Shown: positions 1-8,956, numbered from the stretch's first letter. The stretch: DNA of 64,000 nt from CAWJLS01 sp963843755 (GCA_963843755.1 CAWJLS010000012.1:124001-188000); one strand, 5' to 3'. Notes: generated from the sequence alone by a model not told the origin. Numbers and translations are program-made.

Positions 1-1240
1 CACGGCGCCACGCGGGGTCGGCCGGCAGCCCGTAGAGGACCGCCTCGCCCATCAGGTCGGCCCACTGGCGGGCGGTCTCGCGCCGGAACGGCTCGCGCCC
101 CAGCAGGTAGGAACGGGCGTCCTCGAGCTCCCCGGCCGTGGCGCCATCCTCCACCAACCGCCCCAGCTCCTCACGCACGGCCCGCTCCGCCTGCTCCACC
201 GTGTCGGGCCCCGTGCCGATGTAGACCACCAGCCGCCCCGGGTCGAGGCCGGCGCCGACCAGAGTCTGGACATAGACCGTGTAGGCGAGCCCTTCGCGCT
301 CGCGCACCCGCTCGGGCAGTCGTCCGCTCAGCCCGGCGCCGGCCCCCAGGATCACGCCCAGGAGCTCCAGGGCGTGCCGGTCGGGGTGATCGCGGCGGAC
401 GGTCAGGCAGCCGGCGAAGAGATGGGCCTGGTCGCCCGGTGGCAGGGTGATGGTGCGGTGGCGCTCCGGCAGCCCCTCGGGAGCGGGCGGCTCGGGGAAG
501 CCCCCCGGGACGGTCGGCTCCCCGTCCGCGGGCCCGAGGTCCACCCCGCGCGCGGCGAGCAGCTCGCCGAGGTACTCCCGCGCCGCCGCCTCGTCCAGGT
601 CGCCGGCGACGATGAACGTCGGTCCGGCGTGGGCGCGGGCCCGGTCGTGAAAGGCGCGACACTCTTCGCTGCCGATCGCGGCCAGCGACTCCGCCGTGCC
701 CTGGATCGGCCGGCACCGCGGGTGGGGGGTGAAGAGCTGTTCGAGGAACGCCCAGCCCGTGACCACCTCCGGCTGGTCGCGCAGGCTGTCGAGCTCGGAC
801 GCCGCCTGGCGCGCCATCCAGCGGCAACGGTCCTCGGGAAACGACGGCTCGAGCAGCAGGTCCACCGCCCAGTCCAGGCCCTCGCGCCAGTGGACGGAGC
901 GCACGTCGACCGTCGCGCCGTGGGCCTCGAACGACGCCGCGCTCCCCACCGCGGCCCCCAGGGCCTCGGAGCGGTCGGCGAGCTCGCGCCAGTCGGACCG
1001 CGCCGTGCCCTCGCTCAGAGAGCGCCCGGTGATCAGGGCGACGCCGGGGGCCGGCTCGACCCGGCCGCCGCCGCGCAGCCAGGAGCGCACCGCGACCACC
1101 GGCGGACCGGGAACCCGCCGCACCCGCAGGAGGGCGGCGGCCGGCCGGACCGACGGCTCGAACACGGCACCAGGCTGCCCCGGCGTCTGCTCCCCCTCCT
1201 GAGTAGGGGCCTGTGTAGAGGTCGTCACGTCGTCGCTCAC
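1..1240 (-). CDS. M16 family peptidase-like protein, non-catalytic partner (3' end outside window)
   Basis: The frame is open from a GTG at 1240 to the left edge, so about 413 residues are visible and the C-terminus is missing. The GTG overlaps the stop of the upstream M16 gene (GTGA), so the two are translationally coupled. The order is that of an M16B subunit: an N-terminal half with SLSEGTARSDWRELADRSEALGAA, and a second half with the LPPGDQAHLFAG and AGLSGRLPERVRE stretches seen in these proteins. The HxxEH zinc motif that should precede the Glu-rich helix is absent. In known bacterial M16B pairs one subunit is catalytic and the other carries the substrate-binding R/Y pair, and this gene fits the inactive partner. 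Cellular location is not shown by the sequence; no signal peptide is visible. Confidence 0.85.
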   Translation of the reverse strand, partial: MSDDVTTSTQAPTQEGEQTPGQPGAVFEPSVRPAAALLRVRRVPGPPVVAVRSWLRGGGRVEPAPGVALITGRSLSEGTARSDWRELADRSEALGAAVGSAASFEAHGATVDVRSVHWREGLDWAVDLLLEPSFPEDRCRWMARQAASELDSLRDQPEVVTGWAFLEQLFTPHPRCRPIQGTAESLAAIGSEECRAFHDRARAHAGPTFIVAGDLDEAAAREYLGELLAARGVDLGPADGEPTVPGGFPEPPAPEGLPERHRTITLPPGDQAHLFAGCLTVRRDHPDRHALELLGVILGAGAGLSGRLPERVREREGLAYTVYVQTLVGAGLDPGRLVVYIGTGPDTVEQAERAVREELGRLVEDGATAGELEDARSYLLGREPFRRETARQWADLMGEAVLYGLPADPAWRR

Positions 1241-2640
1241 GGGGCCTCCTCGGCGTCGCCTCCGGCACCTCCGGCACCGCCGGCACCGCTGGCCAACCGG
1301 TCCGATCGCTCCGGCAGGGACCAGCCGAGGACCGCACCCCGCGCGGGCACGAGCCGCTCGGCCGCGGCGCGGGCGAGGTCCTCCGGGCCGAGACGGCCGA
1401 TCGCCGCCAGCACCCGATCGCTCCACCCTTGCTCGAGGAGCGCCAGGTCGGACGCCAGGGAGAGCGCCTGCTGGGAGATCCGCTCGTGGCCGAACGACCA
1501 GTCGGCGAACAGCACCTCCCGTGCCCGCTCCAGCTCGGCCGGCGTCGGCGGCCGGGCCACCAGGCCGGCCAGCACGCCGAGGACCGCCTCCTCCACCCGC
1601 GCCGGTTCGACCCCCGGAAGCGGCTCGGTGACCAGGGTCAGGCTGGTCGGGTCGAGGGCCTCGGACAGGCCGGCCGCGGCCCAGCCACAGAGCTGCCCTT
1701 CGTCGACCAGCGCCCGGTAGAGGCGGCTGCCCCGCCCGCTCCCCAGCACCGACGCGAGCAGCCGGTTGACCGGGAAGTCCGGGTCGGCGGCTGCCGGCGC
1801 CGGCAGCGCCACCATCATGCGGGCCGTCTCGCCCCGCCGGCGCTCGAAGCGCACGAAGCGGTCCGGCGGCGGGACGCTCGGTGCCGGCGGGCGGTCCGGA
1901 CCGCCGGCGGGAAGATCACCGAACACCTCCCGCACCCTCTCCGCCGCCCGGGCGGCCCCCTGCCGCCGGTCGCCTGAACCCCTGCGTCCGTTCTGGCCGT
2001 TCAGGCCCGCCAGGTCGCCCGCCACCACCAGCACGGCCGTGTCGGGCCGGTAGCGGGCCCGGTGGAAGGCCGCCAGCTCGTCGGGACCGGTGGCCAGGAG
2101 CTCGTCGCGCGTCCCCAGGACCGGCCGGCCGTAGGGGTGGCCGCCGAAGAACGTCCTCTCCACCTGCTGGTTGAGGGCGTCCCAGGGGTCGTCCTCGTAC
2201 ATGGCGATCTCTTCGAGGATCACCCGGCGCTCGGACTCGACCTCCCGGGGGTCGAGGGTCAGGGCGGCCATCCGGTCGGCCTCGATCTCGAGGGCGAGCT
2301 GCCAGCGGTCGGCGGCGAAGTTGAAGTAGTAGGTGGTGGCGTCGTGGCTGGTGAAGGCGTTGTTCGAGCCGCCCAGCTCCTGGGTCCGCCGGTCGACCTC
2401 CCCCGCCCCGAACCGGGCCGACCCCTTGAACATCATGTGCTCGAGGAAGTGGGCGGTGCCGCCGTGCCCCGCCGCCTCGTCCCGGGTCCCGGCCCGGTAG
2501 CAGAGCACGGTCGAGATCAGCGGCGCCTGAGGGTTGTCCACCAGGGCCACGGTCAGGCCGTTGTCGAGCCGCTCGACGGACACGGCCCCCGGGAGCCGCG
2601 GCAGCCGCGCCGCGGCGGAAGCGGTCGATGGCGCGCTCAC
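1237..2640 (-). CDS. M16 family zinc metallopeptidase, catalytic subunit
   Basis: This 467-residue protein carries the inverted zinc motif HFLEH at residues 64-68, with the downstream glutamate ligand at about 143-144 in the RRVILEEIAMYEDD segment. That is the arrangement expected of pitrilysin/processing-peptidase (M16B) enzymes, which cleave peptides inside a clamshell of two homologous halves. The second half (about 250-440) has the LLASVLGSGRGSRLYRALV motif typical of the family. The C-terminus is low complexity (Gly/Ala repeats). The ATG overlaps the stop of the upstream kinase gene by four bases and its own stop overlaps the partner gene. The three are therefore expected to be made together, and the peptidase pair probably forms a heterodimer. 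No signal peptide is seen. Confidence 0.93.
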   Translation of the reverse strand: MSAPSTASAAARLPRLPGAVSVERLDNGLTVALVDNPQAPLISTVLCYRAGTRDEAAGHGGTAHFLEHMMFKGSARFGAGEVDRRTQELGGSNNAFTSHDATTYYFNFAADRWQLALEIEADRMAALTLDPREVESERRVILEEIAMYEDDPWDALNQQVERTFFGGHPYGRPVLGTRDELLATGPDELAAFHRARYRPDTAVLVVAGDLAGLNGQNGRRGSGDRRQGAARAAERVREVFGDLPAGGPDRPPAPSVPPPDRFVRFERRRGETARMMVALPAPAAADPDFPVNRLLASVLGSGRGSRLYRALVDEGQLCGWAAAGLSEALDPTSLTLVTEPLPGVEPARVEEAVLGVLAGLVARPPTPAELERAREVLFADWSFGHERISQQALSLASDLALLEQGWSDRVLAAIGRLGPEDLARAAAERLVPARGAVLGWSLPERSDRLASGAGGAGGAGGDAEEAP

Positions 2641-5141
2641 CGGGGGGCTCCCGAACGCTCCGGCTGGAGCACGATCTCGATCCGCTGGCGCCGCTCCTCG
2701 GCACCGGAGGAGACGTCGACTGCGACGTCGAGGCGGGCGAAGCCCGGCGCCACGACGCTCACCCGGTGGCGACCCGGCCCGAGCTGGAGCCAGGTGTTGC
2801 CGCGGGCGAAGCGGCCCGGGTACTCGGCGGCGCGCCCCACGGCACGGCCGTCGACCAGGACGCGGGCCTTGAGGCGCGCGATCGGCGGCGACACCTCGAA
2901 GGCGACGGCCTCGGAGACCCGGTAGAGCTTGAGGTCGCCGAAACCCAGATCCTCCACCGGCGCCGGAGCGAGGTGTGCCGTGACCGTGGTCGTCGACGGG
3001 CCGGAGGCGCTCGCCCGCACCAGCACCTGGTGGTCCTTCATCCCCGGGGCGCGCAGCTTGACCAGGTAGTCGCCCGCGCCGGGCAGCCGGTAGGCCGCTC
3101 CGTCGGACGACGGGTCGAGCTCCGCCGCCCGGCCGATCACCGTGCCGTCGACCAGCACGAAGGCCTGGGCCGGCTCGACGTGGAACGCGAGCTGGAGCCC
3201 GGAGTCGATCGTCTCGTCGACCGCGCCGGCCCCCGCGGAAGCCTCCTTGCGAGCCTCGATCAGCTCACGGGCCGTCCGCCGGAGCGCCGGCCGCCGCTCG
3301 GGGGCCGGAGCGGGCCGCTCGCCCTCCGGCGAGAGCTCGCCCCGGCGGGAGTCACCGGCGTCACCGGCCGCTTCCGCGGCGACGTCCGAGCCCGGGCCGG
3401 GCTGAGCCTTCCGGGTCGCGGCGCCCCCCGCCGCGCCGGCGGCCGGGGCCGGCGTCGACGTCGAGGTCGAGGTCGACTTCGAGGTCGACGGCTCCGAGCG
3501 CCCGCCGGCATCGGCCGGCGGACGACGGGGCGGCGCGGAGACGGCGGCCGACGACGCGGGTTCCGTCTTCTCGGTCGATCCGGCCGTTCCGGTCGTGCCG
3601 GAGCTCGAGCCACCTTGCGTGCGGTCGGACGGCTCCGCCGACGCGTCCGCTCCCCGGGCACCGGCGGAAGGCCCGGTCTCCCCGCCCTCGGCCGCGGTCG
3701 GGACGGCGTCCGGGAGCGCTTCACCGGCCGGCGCCAGCTCGTCGGCCGCGACCGGCTGCTCCGTCGGCGCGTCGCCGGCCGCCAGCCCGCTCACCAGGTC
3801 TCCTCCGCCCTGGAGCCGGCGCACGACCAACACCCCGGCCACGACGGCGCCGACCAGCAGGACGAGGGCGACGGCGGCCACGGCGATCCAGAGCTTCCGG
3901 CGCGAGGGGCGGGCAGGGCGCGGCAGCGAGGTGACGCCGACGGTGGGGGCGTAGGCCGCGGCGAGCTGGGTGGGGGTGCCGGGCACCGCGCCGGAAACGG
4001 CAGTCGACTGCGGCGCCGACCCAGGGGGCGGGGCGGACGGACCGGGCGGCGCCGACGGGGAGGGTGGAACGGTGGACGACCCGGCGGCGGACGACGGTGC
4101 AGTGATGGCCGGCACCGGGGGCACCGGAGGCGGAGGCGGCCGGGTCGCCTGGGGTTCCCCGGTAGCCTCTCCGGGACGGGTCGCGGGCGCCGCCGGCTCG
4201 CCCACGGGACGGACCTGGGTCGGCTCGACCCCGTCCGCCTCCTGCTCGTCCAGCGTGGCCGGCGCGGCCAGAACCTCCGGCGCCAGCCCCCGCTCCAGGG
4301 CGGCGAGCGCCGCGGCCGCCTCGGCGGCATTGGCGAAGCGCGCCTCCCGGTCCTTGGCCAGCAGGCGGGCCAGCACCTCGGCCAGGTCCGGGTCGAGACC
4401 GGGCCGCAACCGGATCGGCTCCGGCTCCTCGTGGAGGATCTTGTAGAGCAGGGTGGTGAAGGTGTCGCCGCCGAACGGCCGGCGGCCGCCGACCAGCTCG
4501 TAGAGCACCACGCCGAGGGAGAAGAGGTCCGAGCGCCCGTCCAGCTCCTGACCGCGGATCTGCTCCGGCGACAGGTACTGAGGGCTGCCGACCACCGAGC
4601 CGCTGACCGTCAGCTCGGTCGCCTGCCCCGCCATCTTGGCGATGCCGAAGTCGCTGATCTTGACCCGCCCGTCCGTGGTCAGCATGAGGTTCGCCGGCTT
4701 GATGTCCCGGTGGACGATGCCGAGCCGGTGGGCGCAGTCGAGACCGTCGGCGGTCTCCCGGGCGATGCGCAGCGCCTCGGCCACGGTCAACGGCGGCCCG
4801 GCGTGCAGGCGCTCGGCCAGGCTCTCGCCTTCGACGTACTCGAAGGCCAGGAAGAGCGTGCCGGTCTCTTCGCCGGCGTCGAACAGGGTGACGATGTTGG
4901 GGTGGATCAGGCGGCCGGCGGTCTTCGCCTCACGCAGCAGCCGCTTGGTGCGCTCCTCGATCTCCTCCTTCGAGGACGCACCGGCGACGCTGTTCGGATC
5001 GGCGACGCGGACCGTCTTGATCGCCAGGAAGCGCTCGATGTGGGGGTCCTGTGCCAGGTAGACGACACCCATGGCACCGGAGCCGAGAGGGCGCAGGATC
5101 CGGTAGCGACCGACGGTCTGGCCGGCCTCGAAGGCCGTCAC
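2637..5141 (-). CDS. Membrane-anchored serine/threonine protein kinase (PknB type) with PEGA-like C-terminus
   Basis: The 834-residue protein has a complete Hanks-type kinase domain at about 13-285: glycine loop GSGAMG near 20-25, ATP-binding Lys42, catalytic HRD at 144-146 (Asp146), Asn151, DFG at 164-166 and SPE at 191-193. A long Pro/Ala/Ser-rich linker (about 300-415) precedes a single transmembrane helix at about 417-440. After a second disordered stretch come two PEGA-like repeats, with the phrases VLVDGTVIGRAAE and VLVDGRAVGRAAEYPG. The kinase is therefore cytoplasmic with an extracytoplasmic sensor. It lies between a DUF2007 gene and the M16 pair with 4-bp overlaps on both sides, so it may control or sense peptidase-related processes; that link is inference. 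Confidence 0.95.
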   Translation of the reverse strand: MTAFEAGQTVGRYRILRPLGSGAMGVVYLAQDPHIERFLAIKTVRVADPNSVAGASSKEEIEERTKRLLREAKTAGRLIHPNIVTLFDAGEETGTLFLAFEYVEGESLAERLHAGPPLTVAEALRIARETADGLDCAHRLGIVHRDIKPANLMLTTDGRVKISDFGIAKMAGQATELTVSGSVVGSPQYLSPEQIRGQELDGRSDLFSLGVVLYELVGGRRPFGGDTFTTLLYKILHEEPEPIRLRPGLDPDLAEVLARLLAKDREARFANAAEAAAALAALERGLAPEVLAAPATLDEQEADGVEPTQVRPVGEPAAPATRPGEATGEPQATRPPPPPVPPVPAITAPSSAAGSSTVPPSPSAPPGPSAPPPGSAPQSTAVSGAVPGTPTQLAAAYAPTVGVTSLPRPARPSRRKLWIAVAAVALVLLVGAVVAGVLVVRRLQGGGDLVSGLAAGDAPTEQPVAADELAPAGEALPDAVPTAAEGGETGPSAGARGADASAEPSDRTQGGSSSGTTGTAGSTEKTEPASSAAVSAPPRRPPADAGGRSEPSTSKSTSTSTSTPAPAAGAAGGAATRKAQPGPGSDVAAEAAGDAGDSRRGELSPEGERPAPAPERRPALRRTARELIEARKEASAGAGAVDETIDSGLQLAFHVEPAQAFVLVDGTVIGRAAELDPSSDGAAYRLPGAGDYLVKLRAPGMKDHQVLVRASASGPSTTTVTAHLAPAPVEDLGFGDLKLYRVSEAVAFEVSPPIARLKARVLVDGRAVGRAAEYPGRFARGNTWLQLGPGRHRVSVVAPGFARLDVAVDVSSGAEERRQRIEIVLQPERSGAPR

Positions 5142-5431
5142 GGCTCCGCGTCGGCCTCGTCGGGCTCGTCGTCCTCGTCCGGCCCGTCGCCGCCGTCATC
5201 CGGAGCGTCCCGACTGTCCAGGAGCGCTCGGGCCTCGTCGGCCTGGTCCGGGGGGACCTTGACCTCGATCTCGCCCAGTTGGCCCACGTGGCTGGGGAAC
5301 TCGTGGGAGTAGCGCGAATCGAGCTGGCACGGGATGCCCTGGCTGCGCAGGAACCCTTCGATCAGCTCCGCCTCCTCCTCGTCCTCGACCAGCTTGATCG
5401 AGATCCACTCCTGGTTCGCGTCGTCGGTCAT
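5138..5431 (-). CDS. DUF2007-like putative signal-transducing protein
   Basis: This 97-residue acidic protein matches the DUF2007 pattern: an N-terminal strand (WISIKLVEDEEEAELIEGFL), the SQGIPCQLDSR turn, a middle GEIEVKVP strand, and the ADEARALLD helix. The last 25 residues are almost entirely Asp, Glu, Pro and Gly and look disordered. A strong ribosome-binding site (AGGAGG) sits upstream of the ATG. The stop overlaps the start of the Ser/Thr kinase gene (ATGA). DUF2007 proteins have no established biochemical activity; a regulatory role beside the kinase is only suggested by position. Confidence 0.85.
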   Translation of the reverse strand: MTDDANQEWISIKLVEDEEEAELIEGFLRSQGIPCQLDSRYSHEFPSHVGQLGEIEVKVPPDQADEARALLDSRDAPDDGGDGPDEDDEPDEADAEP

Positions 5432-5467
5432 CGTGCAGTTGCCTCCTGGCTGGGGATCATACCGTGA

Positions 5468-6298
5468 CTAAAGCCCTTCGAGCGTATAGGGCACCCGCTC
5501 CTGGCGGGGGTAGAGATGGCGGCTCTGCTCCGCGAAGCGGTCGAGCTCCGGGAGCCAGCGCAGGTGGGAGACGGTCATGCTCTCCGCCCCCGCTTCGATC
5601 CAGTTGCAGGTGTTGCGCTCGCGCTCGCCCATGCGTCCACGGCTCGACGTGGTCGTGCCGGAGTGCAGGATGACCACCGGCGGCCGGCCCCGCGGGTAGA
5701 ACTGCTCGGAGCTCCCGATGTAGGCCTGGTGCAGGTGGCCGGACAGGATCAGGTCGACACCGCAGCGCGAGAACAGGTCGATCGCCTTCGAAGCGTTCGT
5801 CAGCACGCGCTGGGTGCCGAAGTTGGGTGGCGGGATCAGGTGGTGATGGGCGACCACGACCTTGAACACGCTCTCCGGCGCGCCCTCCAGGATCTCGCCC
5901 ACCTCGAGCAGGCGGGAGAGCTTGATCCGGCCGTCCTTCCAGGTCCAGTTGAAGGCGGTGTTGATGCCGACCACCAGCAGCTCGTCGTCGCGGTAGGTCG
6001 GCTCGAGCTCCTCCGCGAAGTGGCGGCGGTAGGCGCCGAAGGGAACGAAGATGCGCTCCCAGAACCGGTAGAGCGGCACGTCGTGGTTGCCCGGGACGAC
6101 CAGGGTCGGCACCGGAATGCGATCGACGAACTCCCGCGCCTGGCGGAACTGGACCGGCTTGGCCCGCTGGGTGAGGTCGCCGGAGAGCACCACCATGTCG
6201 GGGCGGTGGCGCTCGATGTGCTCGATCACGCCGTCCGAGACGGGGCGCAGGTGCGGGGGTCCGAAATGGACGTCGGAGATGTGGAAGATCTTGCGCAC
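5468..6298 (-). CDS. Calcineurin-like metallophosphoesterase
   Basis: The 276-residue protein contains the full metallophosphoesterase ligand set. These are Asp9 and His11 (SDVHFG), Asp41 (SGDLTQ), Asn71-His72 (PGNHD), the AHHH motif and the C-terminal GHLHQ. The layout resembles the CpdA/YaeI-like branch, in which members hydrolyse cyclic nucleotides or other phosphodiesters with two metal ions; the actual substrate cannot be read from the sequence. It has no signal peptide, so it is probably cytoplasmic. It is 36 nt upstream of the DUF2007-kinase-M16 chain and 79 nt downstream of the small membrane gene, so it probably belongs to the same transcript. Confidence 0.93.
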   Translation of the reverse strand: MRKIFHISDVHFGPPHLRPVSDGVIEHIERHRPDMVVLSGDLTQRAKPVQFRQAREFVDRIPVPTLVVPGNHDVPLYRFWERIFVPFGAYRRHFAEELEPTYRDDELLVVGINTAFNWTWKDGRIKLSRLLEVGEILEGAPESVFKVVVAHHHLIPPPNFGTQRVLTNASKAIDLFSRCGVDLILSGHLHQAYIGSSEQFYPRGRPPVVILHSGTTTSSRGRMGERERNTCNWIEAGAESMTVSHLRWLPELDRFAEQSRHLYPRQERVPYTLEGL

Positions 6299-6377
6299 GG
6301 AGGGGGGAGTCTACCGTCTCCGCCCCCCCGCGGTCGCGCCGAGGAGGGCCCTTGGAGTCCCCGGGGGACTCGCTTCG

Positions 6378-6617
6378 CTACAGCACCTCGTCGCCGAGGA
6401 CGCCGTTGACCTCACGGACGATCCGGCTGGCCGCGAAGGCGGCCAAGGCGGAGACGATCGTCCGCCCCCGCATGCGCCCGAGCCAGAAGCCGCCGCCGGC
6501 GGCCAGGAGCAGCGCCGGCACGGGATAGTCCCGCACCAGGCGCTCCCACTCGAACTCCTCCGGCAGCACCTCGTCGACCACGTCGTGGGCGGTCGGTTCG
6601 GTCGGAACGACGCTCAC
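6378..6617 (-). CDS. Small hydrophobic membrane protein, unknown function
   Basis: An ATG at 6653 would give 91 residues but would overlap the upstream gene and has no clear ribosome-binding site. A GTG at 6617 follows GAGGAG by about six bases and lies 13 nt after the upstream stop, so I chose it (79 residues). The protein has an acidic N-terminus and then one or two short hydrophobic stretches (PALLLAAGGGFWLG and TIVSALAAFAASRIV), with basic residues between them. It follows a DUF883-like membrane protein, the kind of pairing seen for YqjD/YqjE-type envelope stress genes, but I do not recognise a family for it. Confidence 0.7.
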   Translation of the reverse strand: MSVVPTEPTAHDVVDEVLPEEFEWERLVRDYPVPALLLAAGGGFWLGRMRGRTIVSALAAFAASRIVREVNGVLGDEVL

Positions 6618-6630
6618 GGTTCGCTCCTCG

Positions 6631-6978
6631 TCAGTCCCGGTCGCTGCCGCCACGGAGCACCAGGCCGAACAGGAACCCGACCCCCGCCGCGATCAGGATC
6701 GACTTGCCGGGGTTGTCGCGCACGTAGTCGTTCATGTCCGAGCTCAGGCTGTCGAAATCCTTGCGGACCCGCTTGTAGCCCTTGCGGACGTTCTTCTGGG
6801 CCTCTTCGTAGCGGTCGCGGGCGACGGTCGAGGCACGTTCGTAGCCCTCGCGGATCTCCTTCGTGGCGCGCTCGGCGCCCTTGCGCACGTCGCCGGAGAC
6901 GTCCTGGAGCTTGGTCCGGGCGTCGTCGGCGATCTTGGTCACCGTCTGGCGGAGCTCTTCGGTCCTGGTCTTGGCCAT
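6631..6978 (-). CDS. DUF883 (ElaB/YqjD)-like membrane-anchored protein
   Basis: The open frame extends to 7347, but the genuine start is the ATG at 6978. It follows AAGGAGAG by six bases and begins the conserved part (MAKTRTEELRQTVTKIADDA); the upstream extension is basic and low in family character. The 115-residue product is a long amphipathic helix ending in a glycine-rich transmembrane anchor (DNPGKSILIAAGVGFLFGLV), as in YqjD/ElaB/DUF883 proteins, some of which bind ribosomes at the inner membrane in stationary phase. It is the first gene of the minus-strand series. The divergent gap to the YihY gene (6979-7171) should hold its promoter. Confidence 0.85.
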   Translation of the reverse strand: MAKTRTEELRQTVTKIADDARTKLQDVSGDVRKGAERATKEIREGYERASTVARDRYEEAQKNVRKGYKRVRKDFDSLSSDMNDYVRDNPGKSILIAAGVGFLFGLVLRGGSDRD

Positions 6979-7171
6979 GGTGTCTCTCCTTTGCAGAAAG
7001 GCTCTATGAAATCTTATCAAGTCGTACTCAGATTCTTCAAGGTCCGCACCCGGGTCGGCCGGGCCGCGAGCCGAGCGATGGTAAGCTTTCGGCACCCTAC
7101 GAGCCTTCGCCGGATGCAGGTCGCCCGCCACCGCAGGCAGAATACTCCGTGCAAATTGCACACCACGCACC

Positions 7172-8539
7172 GTGAGCGACGACAGCCCCATCAGGCGGCT
7201 CCGCGCCGTGCGCCGAGCGCTGCTCCACGCGCTGATCCCGCCGGGGCAGCTCCCGCGGCTCGACCGCTGGCGACGCTCCGCCGGCCGCCTGCGCCGCTTC
7301 TTCCTGCTCACCTTCCGGCGCTCCCACCGGGACGGCGTGCTGATCACCTCGTCGGCGCTCGCCTACGTCACGATCCTCTCGCTCATCCCGTTGCTCGCGG
7401 CCTTCACCTTCGTCGGCACCCGGATCTTCAGCCGGTTCCAGCAGGAGACGATCGACGTCTTCGTCCAGGTTCTGCCCTACCACGAGGCGACGGTCACCGA
7501 GCAGCTCCAGGAGTTCCTGAGCCAGGCACAGAAGCTCCAGGGCTGGGGGCTGCTGGCGTTCTTCGCCACGGCGGTCTTCGCCTTCGGCACCGTGGAGGAG
7601 ACGATCAACCGGATCTGGAACGTCACCCGGCGGCGCCCCTGGCGGGTGCGGCTGCTCTCCTTCACCCTGCTGATCTTCTGGGGGCCGGTGCTGATCGGCG
7701 CCACCTTCTCGAGCCTCTTCCTGCTCCGCCAGACCCTCGGCGAGCGCCTGCTGGAGAGCTCCGTAGCGCTCAACGTCGCGCCCTTCCTGGCGACGCTGCT
7801 GGGGCTCACCATGCTCTACTGGCTGGTGCCCTACACCTCGGTCTCGTTCCGCTGCGCCCTGACCGGCGGCCTGGCCGCGGCGATCCTGTTCGAGATCCTC
7901 CGCCAGGGGTTCGGGGTCTACGTCGGCCTGCTCACCCGCCCGTCCCAGGTCTACGGCCGTTTCGCCTTCCTGCTCTTCTTCGCCATCTCGATCCAGGTGG
8001 CCTGGACGGCGGTGCTCTACGGCACCGAGCTGGCGTACTGCGCCCAGCACTACCGGGCGCTGGCGCGGGGGCTCGGCGGACCGCCCCGGCTCCAGGGGCG
8101 CTGGCTCGGGCTCGCCGCCGTCGTGCTGCTCGCCGAGCGCTTCGACCGGGCGGAGCCGGTCACCGAGCTCGACCCGCTCTCCGACCGGTTGGTGGTGCCG
8201 GCGGACGAGCTCGTGGCGATCCTCGAACCGTTGGTCGAGGCCGACGTGCTCCGCCACACCGAAGGGCGCGAACGGGGCTACCTGCTGGCGCAGCCACCCC
8301 ACAAGATCGCCCTCGACACCGTGCTGGCCGCCTACGACGCCGGCGGCCGCCGGGCGTTCGATCCGGTCCCGGCGGAGCTTCGGCCGCTGCTCGACCACGT
8401 CGCCGACCGGATCGCCGCGCTGCGCGGCGAAGGCCTCGACGGCGTCACCCTGGCCGGCCTGCTCGAACGCCGCGCCAACCCGGCGCAAGGCCCCGCGGAC
8501 GCCCCGCCAGGCGACGCTCCCGCGCTCCGCGAGCCCTGA
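7172..8539 (+). CDS. YihY/virulence factor BrkB family inner-membrane protein
   Basis: The gene starts with GTG. The 455-residue product has about six transmembrane segments between residues 40 and 290, with the family landmarks SALAYVTILSLIPLLAAF, FGTVEETINRIWNV and FFAISIQVAWTAVLYGTELAY. The C-terminal 150 residues are soluble and rich in Leu/Glu, resembling the winged-helix-like tail found in many longer YihY proteins. The family was once mislabelled ribonuclease BN; its role (envelope or transport) remains unsettled. It is transcribed away from the DUF883 gene and followed by tRNA-Ala. Confidence 0.93.
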   Translation: MSDDSPIRRLRAVRRALLHALIPPGQLPRLDRWRRSAGRLRRFFLLTFRRSHRDGVLITSSALAYVTILSLIPLLAAFTFVGTRIFSRFQQETIDVFVQVLPYHEATVTEQLQEFLSQAQKLQGWGLLAFFATAVFAFGTVEETINRIWNVTRRRPWRVRLLSFTLLIFWGPVLIGATFSSLFLLRQTLGERLLESSVALNVAPFLATLLGLTMLYWLVPYTSVSFRCALTGGLAAAILFEILRQGFGVYVGLLTRPSQVYGRFAFLLFFAISIQVAWTAVLYGTELAYCAQHYRALARGLGGPPRLQGRWLGLAAVVLLAERFDRAEPVTELDPLSDRLVVPADELVAILEPLVEADVLRHTEGRERGYLLAQPPHKIALDTVLAAYDAGGRRAFDPVPAELRPLLDHVADRIAALRGEGLDGVTLAGLLERRANPAQGPADAPPGDAPALREP

Positions 8540-8648
8540 TCCGAAAACCGATCGCGCCGCCGGGAATTGCCGGACGGCCGCACCCGTTGTCCCGGAGCCG
8601 GCGGGTCGGTATACTCCCGTCCCTCAGCAGCCCGCTCAGGGCACCGGT

Positions 8649-8724
8649 GGGGCAGTAGCTCAGCTGGGAGAGCACCACGTTCGCAACGTGGGGGTCGAGG
8701 GTTCGAATCCCTTCTGCTCCACCA
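8649..8724 (+). tRNA. tRNA-Ala (anticodon CGC), CCA encoded
   Basis: The cloverleaf is complete. The acceptor arms are GGGGCAG and CTGCTCC and contain the G3:U70 wobble that marks alanine tRNAs. The D arm contains AGCTCAGCTGGGAGAGC. The anticodon stem CCACG/CGTGG encloses TTCGCAA, so the anticodon is CGC (reads GCG). The T arm is GAGGG-TTCGAAT-CCCTT, with discriminator A and genomic CCA at 8722-8724. Confidence 0.97.
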
Positions 8725-8956
8725 ACTTCCTCAGGTTTCCCCGAACAGGACCACCCTCAGCTCCCGAGGCGGCCGCCTCGAACGATCCGCGGTGAGGGAA
8801 CTCCGTCCTCGCCGCCGTCCCTTCCAAATCGGCGAGCTCGTCTGGCCGCGAACGGGCCGGAGGCCGCCTAGCGCATCGTCTTGCTGCTATGTTCAGCAAG
8901 ACGCATTGACTGACATGCAACACGCCATCACGATGTGCACTATGGAGAGGAGATCG
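8725..8956. other. Intergenic region with two inverted repeats
   Basis: No gene is supported in this stretch. It contains a perfect 16-bp palindrome at 8765-8780 (CGAGGCGGCCGCCTCG), which may help end the tRNA transcript although no T-run follows. A 10-bp hairpin has arms CGTCTTGCTG (8877-8886) and CAGCAAGACG (8894-8903) and a 7-nt loop. The second hairpin lies about 50 bases before the next start codon and could act in the leader of that mRNA. Confidence 0.5.

Noticed and set aside
171..1337. 388-codon frame at the left edge
   Set aside because: Out of frame with the M16 partner gene, which begins with GTG at 1240 and shows family motifs.
2628..5312. Long plus-strand frame (894 codons) opposite the kinase gene
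   Set aside because: Antisense frame kept open by high GC; no family features, whereas the minus strand has all kinase motifs.
8660..8923. Minus-strand frame over the tRNA with GFEPSTPTLRTW
   Set aside because: This peptide is the well-known artefact of reading a tRNA gene backwards; the tRNA explains the sequence.
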